Source of the DNA: Sulfurimonas sp. HSL3-2
GTDB lineage: Bacteria; Campylobacterota; Campylobacteria; Campylobacterales; Sulfurimonadaceae
Direction: 5' to 3'
Length of the DNA: 64,000 nucleotides
Assembly (NCBI RefSeq): GCF_039645965.1
Contig: NZ_CP147917.1
Span: 1,736,001 to 1,800,000 of the forward strand
The translations under genes and the position numbers were made by a program. Positions 36,870 through 46,728 of this stretch are shown here, one piece after another. Every line of letters starts with the position of its first letter. Positions within the stretch are counted from its first letter, which is position 1. The notes beneath the pieces are model-generated. The model was not told where the DNA came from and did not search any database. It saw only the letters and a list, made by a program, of their open reading frames with translations.

Positions 36870-38084
36870 ATGAATAGTATTACTATTTCAAAACAAAAAA
36901 TATTTAATAATAAAAATGAAGTTTTCGCACATGAGCTTGTATTTAAAGACAGTTCGGACAATACGACAGGCTTTTCAGATACCGTTAAAGAGACTTCACA
37001 GCTGATAATCAGTTCGGTGACAAGCTCGGAACTGGACAAACTTCTCGGCAGAAATTCACTCGCTTTTGTAAATGTAGATGACAAGACTTTGACAAAAGGG
37101 ATCTTGGATGTCTTAGATAAAGAGAGATTTATCTTAAATATTTTAGAAGACATCAACCTGACAGAAGAGGTGATCAATAAGATCATCCAGTACAGAAAAA
37201 GAGGATTTAGATTGTCTTTGGAGCACTTTGATTCAAGTGCCGACATGATAAAAAAATTCAGCAGACTCTTTAACTATATAGACATCATCAAAATGGATAC
37301 GGTACTTTCTCTGCCTCAAAATCTGGAAAAGGTGATGAGGAAGTTTAAAGGGACAAGGATAAAACTCCTTGCTCAGCATATCGAGACAAGAGAAGACTAT
37401 AAAAAATACTTGGATATGGGGTTTGACCTCTTTCAAGGGTACTATCTTGATAAGCCGGAGACCATTGAGATCATAGGAGGAAAAGAGGCTGCACAGTTCA
37501 TTATCCTGCAACTCCTGAGAATCATTAAAGAGGACAATACAAACAATGAGAAACTGGAGTTTTTTATAAAAAAACAGCCTGATCTCTCTTACAAACTAAT
37601 CCAGTTTTTTAACAACTCTATAAAGCTCAATGTTAAAGTAGAGTCTTTACCGCAGGTACTTACACTGATGGGAAGAGACAAGCTTTTAAGATGGCTATTG
37701 GTGTATCTGTACGCGGAAGTCTCTAAAAATCCTGCTTCAAAGACGATGTTGGAACTGGCTATCAAAAGAGCTGAAAGAATGGAAGCCGAAGCTGATCCGA
37801 AAAACAAGGACAAAGCTTATCTGGCTGGGATGTTCTCTATGCTGAGTTCTATCTTTGAAACGGATATAAAAGAGCTTATGCATGAGGTAAATATGGATAA
37901 TGACATCACCTCTTTAGTACTAGAGAAAAAAGGTATCTTTGCATCGAGTCTGATGAGAGCCGAACAAGCTGAAAAAGACTATCTGAAAAAAGTGATGCTT
38001 GCAAACTTTGATAAACTCTATACTCCGGACCTTGTCTCGACGTTGGAGTACAGCGGTGTCGAGATAGATAAAGATAAGATCTGA
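36870..38084 (+). CDS. EAL-HDOD signalling protein (YuxH-like)
   Basis: 404 residues. An N-terminal EAL-like domain (to about 200) has lost the catalytic pattern: HELVFKD at the EAL site and SLEHFDSS where active enzymes have DDFGTG, though FQGYYLDKP remains. An HDOD domain follows (about 205-400, QPDLSYKLIQFFNN, LTLMGRDKLLRWLLVYL). Such proteins are regulators, not phosphodiesterases. Divergent from the HD-GYP regulator, with 108 bp between them. Confidence 0.85.
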   Translation: MNSITISKQKIFNNKNEVFAHELVFKDSSDNTTGFSDTVKETSQLIISSVTSSELDKLLGRNSLAFVNVDDKTLTKGILDVLDKERFILNILEDINLTEEVINKIIQYRKRGFRLSLEHFDSSADMIKKFSRLFNYIDIIKMDTVLSLPQNLEKVMRKFKGTRIKLLAQHIETREDYKKYLDMGFDLFQGYYLDKPETIEIIGGKEAAQFIILQLLRIIKEDNTNNEKLEFFIKKQPDLSYKLIQFFNNSIKLNVKVESLPQVLTLMGRDKLLRWLLVYLYAEVSKNPASKTMLELAIKRAERMEAEADPKNKDKAYLAGMFSMLSSIFETDIKELMHEVNMDNDITSLVLEKKGIFASSLMRAEQAEKDYLKKVMLANFDKLYTPDLVSTLEYSGVEIDKDKI

Positions 38085-38085
38085 T

Positions 38086-39138
38086 CTATCCTTCATTCCC
38101 CTGTTTTTGAGTCTTTCTTTTTATCCGCATCTGGATCTTTGCAAGCTCTCTCATATCGTCGTTGAGATCGCTTTCATCGACGATCTCTAAACCTAAGATA
38201 GTCTCTATACAATCCTCTAAAGTGACGATCCCGTCTGTCTGATCGTACTCGTCTTTTACCAAGAACATATGTTCTTTTTTTGATATGAAAAGATCAAGTG
38301 CTATGGAAACAGGAAGATTTCTGTTAATTGTAAATATATCTTTTTTTATAGCACCGACAGTCACACTGTCATCTTCAAGCAGCTGCTTAAAGATGTTTTT
38401 TGTCAATACGATACCCGTTACCTCTTCCATACTTCCTTTATATATCGGGATCCTTGAAAACTGAAATATCTCTTTTTGCGTTGCAGCGACCTCTTTTACC
38501 GTCATATCTTCATCAAGTGCGAAGACGACACTTCTTGGAGTCAGGATCTCTTTGACTTTTATATCGCCTAGTCTCAAGATATTCTCGATCGCATCTGACT
38601 CCTGTTCATCAAGTATCCCCTGTGTTTCGCTCAGAAGCGTACTTTGAAGCAGCTCCTCTTTACTAAATCTGTTCAAGGTCTTTCTATGTCTTGATATCCT
38701 ATTTGTGACAAAGAGTGTCATTAAGATGATCGGATATGTAAAAAATATAAAGAATTTGATCACATGTGCCGAGACAGGTGCCAGCTGTTTGTAATAGACT
38801 GCACCGATAGTCTTTGGAATGATCTCGGACAAGAATAAAATAGCAAAAGTCAAGATGATAGAGATGACCACAACTGCATCGTCACCAAATACTTTGGAAG
38901 CCTGTGCTCCGACTGCTGCTGCACCCAATGTGTTTGCGATCGTGTTTATTATCAGGATCGCAGCTATTGATTTGTTGATATGTTCCTTATGTGTCCGCAA
39001 AAGATTTCCGGTACGCGGTCTATGACTTTCCAACACTGCTATATACGACATATTGATAGATAATAAAACTGACTCTAACACCGAGCATACAAACGATACG
39101 GCTATCGATAAAACAAAAAATAGTACTAATAATTCCAC
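38086..39138 (-). CDS. CNNM/TlyC-type membrane protein with CBS domains
   Basis: 350 residues. A DUF21 membrane domain with about four helices (1-150) is followed by a CBS pair (LTPRSVVFALDEDMTVKEVA; DGIVTLEDCIETILG). The C-terminal CorC/HlyC domain seen in many relatives is missing; the protein ends soon after the second CBS. The family includes Mg2+ transport regulators and exporters; the substrate here is unknown. Confidence 0.85.
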   Translation of the reverse strand: MELLVLFFVLSIAVSFVCSVLESVLLSINMSYIAVLESHRPRTGNLLRTHKEHINKSIAAILIINTIANTLGAAAVGAQASKVFGDDAVVVISIILTFAILFLSEIIPKTIGAVYYKQLAPVSAHVIKFFIFFTYPIILMTLFVTNRISRHRKTLNRFSKEELLQSTLLSETQGILDEQESDAIENILRLGDIKVKEILTPRSVVFALDEDMTVKEVAATQKEIFQFSRIPIYKGSMEEVTGIVLTKNIFKQLLEDDSVTVGAIKKDIFTINRNLPVSIALDLFISKKEHMFLVKDEYDQTDGIVTLEDCIETILGLEIVDESDLNDDMRELAKIQMRIKRKTQKQGNEG

Positions 39139-39251
39139 TTATTTCCTTTGTAAGATTATAACCAAAAGACAATTTATTATATCCTATATGCTTTAATAGT
39201 TTCAAAGAACCAATTTGATATAATTCCATAATTATATTTTCAAGGAATGAA

Positions 39252-40178
39252 ATGCGCGGTTATAAGATATTTGCTGGTACGTCTAGCGTTGAATTTGCAA
39301 AAGAGGTATGTCAGACTCTTGATGTCCCACTGGCAAAGGCGGAAGTCAAACGTTTTAGTGATGGAGAGATATCTGTTCAGATCTCTGAGAGTGTTCGTGG
39401 ACGTGATGTATTTATCGTCCAATCAACAGGAGCTCCTTCAAACGACAACTTGATGGAACTTTTGATCATGACGGATGCCCTTCGTCGTTCAAGTGCAAGC
39501 AGTATCACTGCCGTTGTTCCATACTTCGGATACGCTCGTCAAGACAGAAAAGCAGCTCCTCGTGTTCCTATCACGGCTCGTCTAGTTGCAAATATGTATG
39601 AGACTGCAGGGATCGACAGAGTCGTGACTATCGACCTTCACGCGGGACAGATCCAAGGTTTCTTTGATATCCCTGTTGACAACCTTTACGGTTCTATCAT
39701 CTTCAAAGAGTACATCAAATCTAAAAACCTGAAAAATCCTGTAATCGCTTCACCGGATATCGGCGGCGTTGCACGTGCTAGATATTTTGCACAAAAAATG
39801 GGTCTAGAGATGGTTATCGTCGACAAACGCCGTGAAAAAGCGAACGTCGCAGAAGTCATGAACATCATCGGTGACGTAAAAGGCAAAGATGTGATCATGA
39901 TCGACGATATGGTCGATACTGCGGGGACTATGGTAAAAGCTGCATCTGCACTAAAGAAAAACGGGGCTACGTCTGTTATGGCTTGTGCGACTCACGCAGT
40001 TCTAAGCGGTAAAGCGTATGAAAATCTAGACAACGGTGAACTAGATGAATTGATCGTTTCAAACACACTCGTTTCACAACCGAACAAAAAGATAAAAGTA
40101 CTTACGGTCGCTCCTTTATTTGCTGAAGTGATCCGCCGTGTTTATCACAATGAAAGTGTAAATTCACTGTTTATATAA
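39252..40178 (+). CDS. prs: Ribose-phosphate pyrophosphokinase
   Basis: 308 residues. Makes PRPP from ribose 5-phosphate and ATP, feeding nucleotide, histidine and tryptophan synthesis. Signatures: FSDGEISVQI, YFGYARQDRK, VVTIDLHAGQIQGFF, SPDIGGVARAR and the PRPP loop MIDDMVDTAGTM. A TATAAT (about 39222) and AAGGA precede the ATG at 39252. Confidence 0.98.
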   Translation: MRGYKIFAGTSSVEFAKEVCQTLDVPLAKAEVKRFSDGEISVQISESVRGRDVFIVQSTGAPSNDNLMELLIMTDALRRSSASSITAVVPYFGYARQDRKAAPRVPITARLVANMYETAGIDRVVTIDLHAGQIQGFFDIPVDNLYGSIIFKEYIKSKNLKNPVIASPDIGGVARARYFAQKMGLEMVIVDKRREKANVAEVMNIIGDVKGKDVIMIDDMVDTAGTMVKAASALKKNGATSVMACATHAVLSGKAYENLDNGELDELIVSNTLVSQPNKKIKVLTVAPLFAEVIRRVYHNESVNSLFI

Positions 40179-40214
40179 AAATATAGACCATCTTAAACTA
40201 AAGAACACATATAT

Positions 40215-42005
40215 ATGAAAAACATTAGAAATTTTTCTATTATCGCGCATATCGATCACGGTAAAAGTACGCTTGCAGACCGCATCATCCAAGAATGCGG
40301 GGCTGTAAGCCAACGTGAGATGACAAAACAGATGATGGATACCATGGATATCGAACAAGAACGCGGTATCACCATCAAAGCGCAGTCGGTAAGACTTGAC
40401 TATGTCAAAGACGGTCAGCACTATGTCTTAAACCTCATCGACACTCCGGGCCACGTCGACTTCTCTTACGAAGTCAGCAAGTCTCTGGCTTCTAGTGACG
40501 GTGCTTTACTTATCGTCGATGCTGCACAGGGCGTCGAGGCACAGACTATTGCAAACGTGTATATGGCACTGGACAACGATCTTGAGATCATCCCGGTCAT
40601 AAACAAGATCGATCTTCCCGCTGCTGAACCTGAACGTGTTGCAGAAGAGATAGAAGCGACTATCGGTATCGATGCGACTGACGCACTGCAGGTATCTGCA
40701 AAAAGCGGGATCGGTATACGCGAACTTCTAGACGCCATAGTAGAGCGTGTTCCTGAACCGCAAGGCGATCCTGATGCTACGACAAAAGCGATCATATATG
40801 ACTCTTGGTTTGATGCTTATCTTGGAGCACTTGCACTTGTACGTGTGTTCGACGGTTCTATCAAAAAAGGTCAAGTCGTCAAGCTTATGAGCAACAACGA
40901 AGAACACGCCGTTCTTGATCTCATGTACCCGCACCCTCTAAAACGCCAAAAGACAAATGCTATTGAGAGCGGAGAGATAGGCATCGTCGTTCTTGGACTT
41001 AAAGATGTAAGCGTCATCAACGTCGGTGATACCATCACTGATGCAAAAAACCCGACAAAAGAACCTGCACTCAAATATGAACCTGCAAAACCGTTCGTAT
41101 TTGCAGGACTTTATCCGATAGACACGGATAAGTTTGAAGACCTTCGTGAGGCGCTAGATAAACTTCGTCTAAACGACAGTTCACTCTCTTATGAGCCTGA
41201 GACATCTGTGGCTCTTGGGTTTGGTTTCCGTGTCGGTTTCTTGGGAATGCTTCATATGGAGGTCGTCAAAGAGAGATTAGAGCGCGAGTTTGATATCGAA
41301 CTTATCGCTACGGCTCCTTCGGTTATCTACAATGTCTATATGACAAACGGTGAGATGATATCGGTTCAAAACCCTTCGGAACTTCCTGAGCCTAACTATA
41401 TAGATCATATAGAAGAGCCATATGTCAAAGCGACGGTCATCACGCCTGCCGAGTACCTAGGAAACATCATCACGCTTTTAGTATCAAAGCGCGGTATCCA
41501 AGAAAAGATGAGCTACATCAACGAAGACCGTGTCCTTTTAGAGTACTCTATCCCAATGAACGAGATCGTCGTAGATTTTTACGACAAACTCAAGTCTATT
41601 TCTAAAGGGTATGCGAGTTTCGACTACGATCCGAGTGACTTTAAAGAGGGTGACCTTGTCAAACTTGACGTCAGAGTCGCAGGCGACGTCGTCGATGCAC
41701 TCTCTGTTATCGTTCCAAGAAGCTCGGCTGAATCTCGCGGACGCGTACTGGTCAAAAATATGAAAGAGCTCATCCCTCGTCAGCTTTTTGAAGTCGCTGT
41801 TCAAGCTTCTATCGGTAACCGTGTTATCGCCCGTGAAACTGTTAAAAGTATGGGTAAAAACGTTACCGCTAAATGTTACGGCGGGGATATTACCCGTAAA
41901 CGTAAACTTTTAGAGAAACAAAAAGCGGGTAAAAAACGTATGAAGTCCATAGGTAAAGTACAGCTTCCGCAAGAAGCATTTATGTCTATCCTGAAAATGG
42001 ATTAG
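40215..42005 (+). CDS. lepA: Elongation factor 4 (LepA)
   Basis: 596 residues. Translational GTPase with G1 [16 protein letters not shown]3 [13 protein letters not shown]4 NKIDLP and the LepA-specific C-terminal domain ([22 protein letters not shown]). It acts on stalled or mis-set ribosomes. It follows prs by 36 bp. Its last eight codons (FMSILKMD-stop) are repeated 132 bp downstream, see the repeat at 42111. Confidence 0.98.
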   Translation: MKNIRNFSIIAHIDHGKSTLADRIIQECGAVSQREMTKQMMDTMDIEQERGITIKAQSVRLDYVKDGQHYVLNLIDTPGHVDFSYEVSKSLASSDGALLIVDAAQGVEAQTIANVYMALDNDLEIIPVINKIDLPAAEPERVAEEIEATIGIDATDALQVSAKSGIGIRELLDAIVERVPEPQGDPDATTKAIIYDSWFDAYLGALALVRVFDGSIKKGQVVKLMSNNEEHAVLDLMYPHPLKRQKTNAIESGEIGIVVLGLKDVSVINVGDTITDAKNPTKEPALKYEPAKPFVFAGLYPIDTDKFEDLREALDKLRLNDSSLSYEPETSVALGFGFRVGFLGMLHMEVVKERLEREFDIELIATAPSVIYNVYMTNGEMISVQNPSELPEPNYIDHIEEPYVKATVITPAEYLGNIITLLVSKRGIQEKMSYINEDRVLLEYSIPMNEIVVDFYDKLKSISKGYASFDYDPSDFKEGDLVKLDVRVAGDVVDALSVIVPRSSAESRGRVLVKNMKELIPRQLFEVAVQASIGNRVIARETVKSMGKNVTAKCYGGDITRKRKLLEKQKAGKKRMKSIGKVQLPQEAFMSILKMD

Positions 42006-42012
42006 ATGATGG

Positions 42013-42089
42013 TTCTCATAAATGCTTCTTTTTGCACCAGCAAAAGCTTTAGTGAGATGAATTGTAGTCGGGACTTGTTCCGATTACAA
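42013..42089 (+). repeat. Hairpin-rich inserted segment after lepA
   Basis: Two hairpins: an imperfect one around TTTTGC-ACCA-GCAAAA (about 42013-42056), and a 12-bp stem 42062-42073/42078-42089 with two G-U pairs closing a CTTG tetraloop. The apex GGGACTTGTTCC matches the 56-bp repeats except for one T. It is bracketed by a 23-bp direct repeat of the lepA end. Confidence 0.8.
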
Positions 42090-42110
42090 GAAGACAATCA
42101 AATAATGACT

Positions 42111-42133
42111 TTTATGTCTATCCTGAAAATGGA
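42111..42133. repeat. Duplicate of the lepA 3' end (23-bp direct repeat)
   Basis: Exact copy of 41979-42001 (TTTATGTCTATCCTGAAAAT plus GGA). It still reads FMSILKMD-stop. The two copies flank a 109-bp hairpin segment, as if an insertion duplicated or restored the gene end. Confidence 0.9.
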
Positions 42134-42138
42134 CTAAC

Positions 42139-42711
42139 ATGCGCTGTATGATGTGTGAGAGGTTTTCGCTCACACATCTCTGCTCATCCTGTCAAGAAAA
42201 ACTTTTAACTCCGTCCATCCACAAACGCAAGATCCTCAACAACATCGAAGTCATCTCCTTTTACAAATACAACGATATAAAAGACCTCATCCATACCAAA
42301 CATACCGATCTTGGGTACTACATCTACTCCGCCCTGGCCGACCTTACTTTTAAAAAGTTCGCTTCCGAGTTTCTTTTTGATGAAAAGATAGCGAGCATCG
42401 GCATCGATGACAGAGTCAAGAATGGCTACTCGCATACGGCCATCTTGAACAAAGCGCTAAAAAGCAGATACATCACTCCAAAATATGCAAGACTACGATC
42501 AAGAAACGATATAACCTACTCCGGTAAGACAAAAGAGTACAGGATGAACAATCCAAGAGATTTTGAACTAAAAGAGTTTAAAGAGAATAATGTGATCCTC
42601 GTCGATGATATCATAACGACAGGACTGACACTGTCGCAAGCTTGTAACACCCTTACTTGTAAAGGCAAAGAGGTCCTTTTTTGCTTGACTTTAGTAGATG
42701 CAAGCGAGTAA
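42139..42711 (+). CDS. ComF-family phosphoribosyltransferase-like protein
   Basis: 190 residues. The N-terminus has a four-Cys zinc ribbon (CMMCERFSLTHLCSSC, using C3, C6, C14, C17) and the C-terminus a type I PRTase loop VILVDDIITTGLTLSQA. ComF proteins support DNA uptake in competent bacteria, though many relatives have other or unknown roles. Directly follows the duplicated lepA end. Confidence 0.88.
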   Translation: MRCMMCERFSLTHLCSSCQEKLLTPSIHKRKILNNIEVISFYKYNDIKDLIHTKHTDLGYYIYSALADLTFKKFASEFLFDEKIASIGIDDRVKNGYSHTAILNKALKSRYITPKYARLRSRNDITYSGKTKEYRMNNPRDFELKEFKENNVILVDDIITTGLTLSQACNTLTCKGKEVLFCLTLVDASE

Positions 42712-42744
42712 AATGCAGCTTACATGTAAACAAGTGAGAAACAG

Positions 42745-44079
42745 ATGGCATTAAAACTCAATCACCCTTTTATACATAGAAGACGCGGCAAAAACTTAGG
42801 TGTATTTGAGCTCGTCGCCATTGCCCTTGGCGGAATGGTCGGCGGCGGTATCTTTACGGTACTGGGTGTTTCGGTCTCGCTCATCGGAGCATACACGCCC
42901 ATAGCCATCGCCATAGGCGGTATCATCGCGACATTTGCCGCGTACTCATACATCAAACTCGGTGTCTACTACAAAGATGAGGGAGCGACCTACTCATTTT
43001 ACAAAAAGACTTTTGCCGACTCGCATTTTGCTGCATCGCTCATAGGCTGGTGGGTCATCTTCGGATATATCAGTACCTTAGCGCTTTACGCTTATACATT
43101 TGCGTCATATGCCATCAGCGACTTTAGCTTTGCAAACAATGAATGGGTTAGAAAGGCGGTCGCTGGCGCGATCATCTTACTGTTCACTCTTGTAAACGTA
43201 TGGAGCGTCAAAGGGATGGGAAGGATCGAGGACTTGATGGTCTATACTAAACTTGTTCTGCTTTCTATCATCTCCTTTGTCCTTATCAACCATACCGACA
43301 CGACACTGCCTCATCTGCTGCGTGAGACAAAAGACATCTCTATTTTATCTATCTTTATCGTCGCATCGCTGACCTTTGTAGCATATGAGGGATTCCAACT
43401 TGTCATAAACGCAGTCAACGAAATGGAAAAACCTGAGATAAATATACCGAAAGCGATATATTGGGCCATCTTTTTAGCCATCACCATCTATGTCGTCATC
43501 TCCATCGGGGCAATACTTGCCATCCCGTTTGCAGATATTATCAGAGATAAAGAGTATGCCTTGGCATCCGGGACAAGTCATCTGCTTGGTCACTGGGGAG
43601 AGGACTTGGTGATAGCAGGTGCCCTTCTGGCTACAAGCAGTGCCATCAGTTCGACACTTTTTGGAGCATCCAGACAGATGGCAGTCATCTCCAAAGACGG
43701 TTATTTCCCGTCATTCTTATCAAAAAGAGATACGACGATCCCTACAAACGCGATCATAACTATGTCAACTTTAGCATTTTTACTGATACTAGCAGGGAAT
43801 CTGGAGTTGATACTGGAGTTTGGAAGCGTTACCTTCTTGATCGTATCTTTTTTAATGGCATACGCAAATTTTAAAATACGCAGAAAGACCAACTCCTCTA
43901 CCTTTATCACGCTCTTTGCGATGTTTGCTCTTTTGGTGGGGAGTGTATTTATTATCTATTTTGAAGCCACGACTCAGATAGAGCAGCTCTATTTCATCAT
44001 AGGTCTGTATCTGCTGCTTACACTCAGTGCATATCTCTACTCTTTGTTTCGTGCAAGAAGGTTACAAAAGCCCTTTTAA
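42745..44079 (+). CDS. APC-family amino acid permease
   Basis: 444 residues, about 12 membrane helices. The first helix has the substrate-binding break GGMVGGGIFTVLG typical of the amino acid-polyamine-organocation family, and helix 6 has FVAYEGFQLVINAVNE. Substrate unknown. It follows comF by 33 bp with a TTACATGTAA (42720-42729) before the ATG. Confidence 0.9.
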   Translation: MALKLNHPFIHRRRGKNLGVFELVAIALGGMVGGGIFTVLGVSVSLIGAYTPIAIAIGGIIATFAAYSYIKLGVYYKDEGATYSFYKKTFADSHFAASLIGWWVIFGYISTLALYAYTFASYAISDFSFANNEWVRKAVAGAIILLFTLVNVWSVKGMGRIEDLMVYTKLVLLSIISFVLINHTDTTLPHLLRETKDISILSIFIVASLTFVAYEGFQLVINAVNEMEKPEINIPKAIYWAIFLAITIYVVISIGAILAIPFADIIRDKEYALASGTSHLLGHWGEDLVIAGALLATSSAISSTLFGASRQMAVISKDGYFPSFLSKRDTTIPTNAIITMSTLAFLLILAGNLELILEFGSVTFLIVSFLMAYANFKIRRKTNSSTFITLFAMFALLVGSVFIIYFEATTQIEQLYFIIGLYLLLTLSAYLYSLFRARRLQKPF

Positions 44080-44155
44080 AAACTTTTCTTGTCTCCATGG
44101 TGACAATTGATGAAAAAACATTCAATTTTGTAATAACCAAGTAATAAATAAAAGT

Positions 44156-44170
44156 TATAATACATTCATG
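44156..44170 (+). promoter_or_regulatory. TATAAT box directly before the start codon
   Basis: TATAAT at 44156-44161 is only 6 bp from the ATG at 44168, so transcription would start at or next to the ATG and the mRNA may be leaderless. No ribosome-binding site is visible. Confidence 0.45.
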
Positions 44171-44632
44171 TATAAACTATTTATTTTCACCTTACTTCTC
44201 GGCAGTTTTGTTTTAGCAGATGACTTAAAGACACTCCCTTATGAGACCAGTATAAAATCGGTTCAATCTATACAGCAAGATGCTATTATATATGGTTCTG
44301 GCGATAGAGATGTATATGTTTTTATCGATCCATGGTGTCGATATTCGCGTAAATTCATCTCGATGGTTTCCACCAATCCTGCAATGCTTGTAAAGTACCG
44401 CTACCATCTTTATCTTTACGGGATTCCCCGCTTACATTCACAAAATGCTATCGCGGCAGTCTATAGAGCAGAAAAACCGTTAAAGACACTTCTTAATATT
44501 ATGCTCAACGATGATAATATCACGGCACCATTAACACCTCTGGTAGAGGCAAAGATATCCGCTATAAAAGATATAGCCCAAAAATTAAACGTTAATAAAC
44601 GACCTTTTTTAATCATAGAAAATAGGAAATAG
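44168..44632 (+). CDS. Periplasmic thioredoxin-fold protein with CxxS motif
   Basis: 154 residues. Signal peptide (1-17, ends SFVLA). A thioredoxin-like strand VYVFIDPWCRYSRKFI carries CRYS, so only one of the two usual redox Cys is present; a conserved cis-Pro equivalent may be KRPFLII. It could be a monothiol isomerase-like or non-redox protein. Five bases separate it from the RND-type exporter gene, so they are cotranscribed. Exact role unknown. Confidence 0.7.
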   Translation: MYKLFIFTLLLGSFVLADDLKTLPYETSIKSVQSIQQDAIIYGSGDRDVYVFIDPWCRYSRKFISMVSTNPAMLVKYRYHLYLYGIPRLHSQNAIAAVYRAEKPLKTLLNIMLNDDNITAPLTPLVEAKISAIKDIAQKLNVNKRPFLIIENRK

Positions 44633-44637
44633 CCTGT

Positions 44638-46728
44638 ATGTATTACAACACACCAAATATCAATAGATACCTTGATTTCATACTTATATATCGAAAACAG
44701 ATTATTATTTTTTTCACATTAATAGCTATAGTGTTTATGAACACCTTAGAACCGAAATTCCTCTCTTCTGATGAACTGTTTTGGCAAGAAAGTTTAAAAG
44801 AGGCAAAAAAAACGGACCTCCAGCATTTCGAGCGTTATAAGCAATCTAAACTAGTCGTCCATACAACTAAGTTCGATGATGCGACAATGGCAGAGCTTCA
44901 AAAACTCCAGCAAGAGCTTTCTGCCCTCGCGCATGTCAAAAAAGTCTCTTCGATCTTTAGTAACGATTTCATAGAAAATGAGTCTGACTCCAATAACTCC
45001 AGAATGCTGGTAGTTCTCGACTCTACACAGATCAACAGTCTGAAACTAAAACAGCTTGTAAAAAAGTCCCATAACAATTACTGCAACATAGTAGATAAAG
45101 AGTTTAGAACTTTTTACTTTTTTATTAGTGCTACAGACACTGTCGATATTACAAAACTGCATATTCCCGGAGAGTACCAATACATCCATTTTGATTATAA
45201 AGTCCACTGGAATGTACTCTTTCTCTATTTACTGATCTTTACCGCGATTCTTGTGCTCACCTTTAGAGTACTCTTTAGAAACTATATTGCAGCATTTTCG
45301 GCACTCTTTGTTTTGACACTCTCGACTGTACTCACCTTTGGTACTATCATTTTGATCACCGGTATCAATACTATTCACATTACGATGCCTTTTATTACCA
45401 TCAGTATATCTCTCGTTGAGTTTTTATATTTTTACTACCGCTGGCATGTTTCTCAGTACAAGACAAATGAGATACACGCTCTGCGTAAAATGCTCAATAG
45501 GAATATGACCCCTGCGATGTGGACATCGGTTCTGACGCTTCTTGGACTTGGAAGTCTGGTGTTTATCGATTCTGACATCATCAAGCTGCTGAGCCTTAGC
45601 GTCATCGTCTCCTCTATTGTAAGCTATATTCTCAACTTAACGGTTCTGCCTTCGATACTCAGTCATTTTACGCTGAAGCACACGCATGTCCCATATGTCA
45701 AACTTGGCTACCTGTTAGCATCCAATGAACTGCATTACAATAAAAAGTTTCTTTTGGGATTTTTATCGATCACCTATCTATTTTTGATCATCGGAGCGGT
45801 CACGATCTATTCAAAAAGCCACCATCTTTTTCATCTTCATGTAAAAAATGAGCAGCTTGAACTAAAAGTCCCCTATAAACAGATAGATATAAAGCTCATT
45901 CACTCTTTAGAACAGTTCACACAAGATCTGCAAAACAGATTTGAAGATGAACTAGGAGATGTCGTCTCAATAGTATCTCTTGTACATAATCTTAATGAAG
46001 CAAATACACAAACCGACAAGTTAGATGACGAAGCATTGCTCCAAGCACTTTTCTACATCGATCTGTATCGGCTTAATGACAAATATTTTGATGACAATAC
46101 GGTGAATGTAGTCATAAATCTGTTTGATATCAATAAACTCGAGTTACTAGAGTGGTTGCAAGCGTACCCCAATATCGATCTCTATTTTCTTGACGATGCC
46201 ACACTCTTCAGCCTTGCAAAATACAATAAGACGCTACTGCTGGCAAGCTCACTCTTTGTTGCTCTTATTCTCATAGGTACCATCACGGGTTGGATCTTTC
46301 GATCATGGCCAATGATATTTGTAGGCTTCACCGTCAACCTCATCCCTATTCTTTGGTTTGGGATGCTCATTACTCTTTTTGATATTCCGCTGAGTATCGA
46401 GATGCTTATCGCCATGACTATCTCTTTAGGGCTCGCTTCTGATGCGACTATACACTTTGCGTATAAATATTTCCGCTTAAGATATTTTGGAAGAAGTCAA
46501 AAACATACACTTGAAAAAGTTTTCTTTTATGCAGGTATTCCCATAATCATAGGATCTCTTGTGCTCATCTCTGTTTTTGGATCACTCTATTTTTCACAAG
46601 TAGAGTCCCTGCAGCTCATCGGAGTATACAGCGCCCTGCTTATTTTCATTTCACTACTGAGTGATCTCTTTGTACTGCCGGTCATGCTTTTATTTGTAGA
46701 CAAGTTTCAAAGGAAACAGAGCTTTTAG
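44638..46728 (+). CDS. RND/MMPL-type membrane exporter
   Basis: 696 residues. An N-terminal helix, a periplasmic domain (about 40-190), five or six helices (about 195-400), a second periplasmic domain and another helix set (about 540-690), the two-fold RND plan at MMPL size. IAMTISLGLASDATIHFAYKYF is the typical helix-4-like motif. The substrate may be a lipid or hydrophobic molecule. It overlaps the convergent AsmA-like gene by 4 bp. Confidence 0.82.
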   Translation: MYYNTPNINRYLDFILIYRKQIIIFFTLIAIVFMNTLEPKFLSSDELFWQESLKEAKKTDLQHFERYKQSKLVVHTTKFDDATMAELQKLQQELSALAHVKKVSSIFSNDFIENESDSNNSRMLVVLDSTQINSLKLKQLVKKSHNNYCNIVDKEFRTFYFFISATDTVDITKLHIPGEYQYIHFDYKVHWNVLFLYLLIFTAILVLTFRVLFRNYIAAFSALFVLTLSTVLTFGTIILITGINTIHITMPFITISISLVEFLYFYYRWHVSQYKTNEIHALRKMLNRNMTPAMWTSVLTLLGLGSLVFIDSDIIKLLSLSVIVSSIVSYILNLTVLPSILSHFTLKHTHVPYVKLGYLLASNELHYNKKFLLGFLSITYLFLIIGAVTIYSKSHHLFHLHVKNEQLELKVPYKQIDIKLIHSLEQFTQDLQNRFEDELGDVVSIVSLVHNLNEANTQTDKLDDEALLQALFYIDLYRLNDKYFDDNTVNVVINLFDINKLELLEWLQAYPNIDLYFLDDATLFSLAKYNKTLLLASSLFVALILIGTITGWIFRSWPMIFVGFTVNLIPILWFGMLITLFDIPLSIEMLIAMTISLGLASDATIHFAYKYFRLRYFGRSQKHTLEKVFFYAGIPIIIGSLVLISVFGSLYFSQVESLQLIGVYSALLIFISLLSDLFVLPVMLLFVDKFQRKQSF

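Noticed and set aside
42651-42662. CTTACTTGTAAA in comF as another copy of the TTACATGTAA palindrome
   Set aside because: One base breaks the core; not counted among the exact copies.
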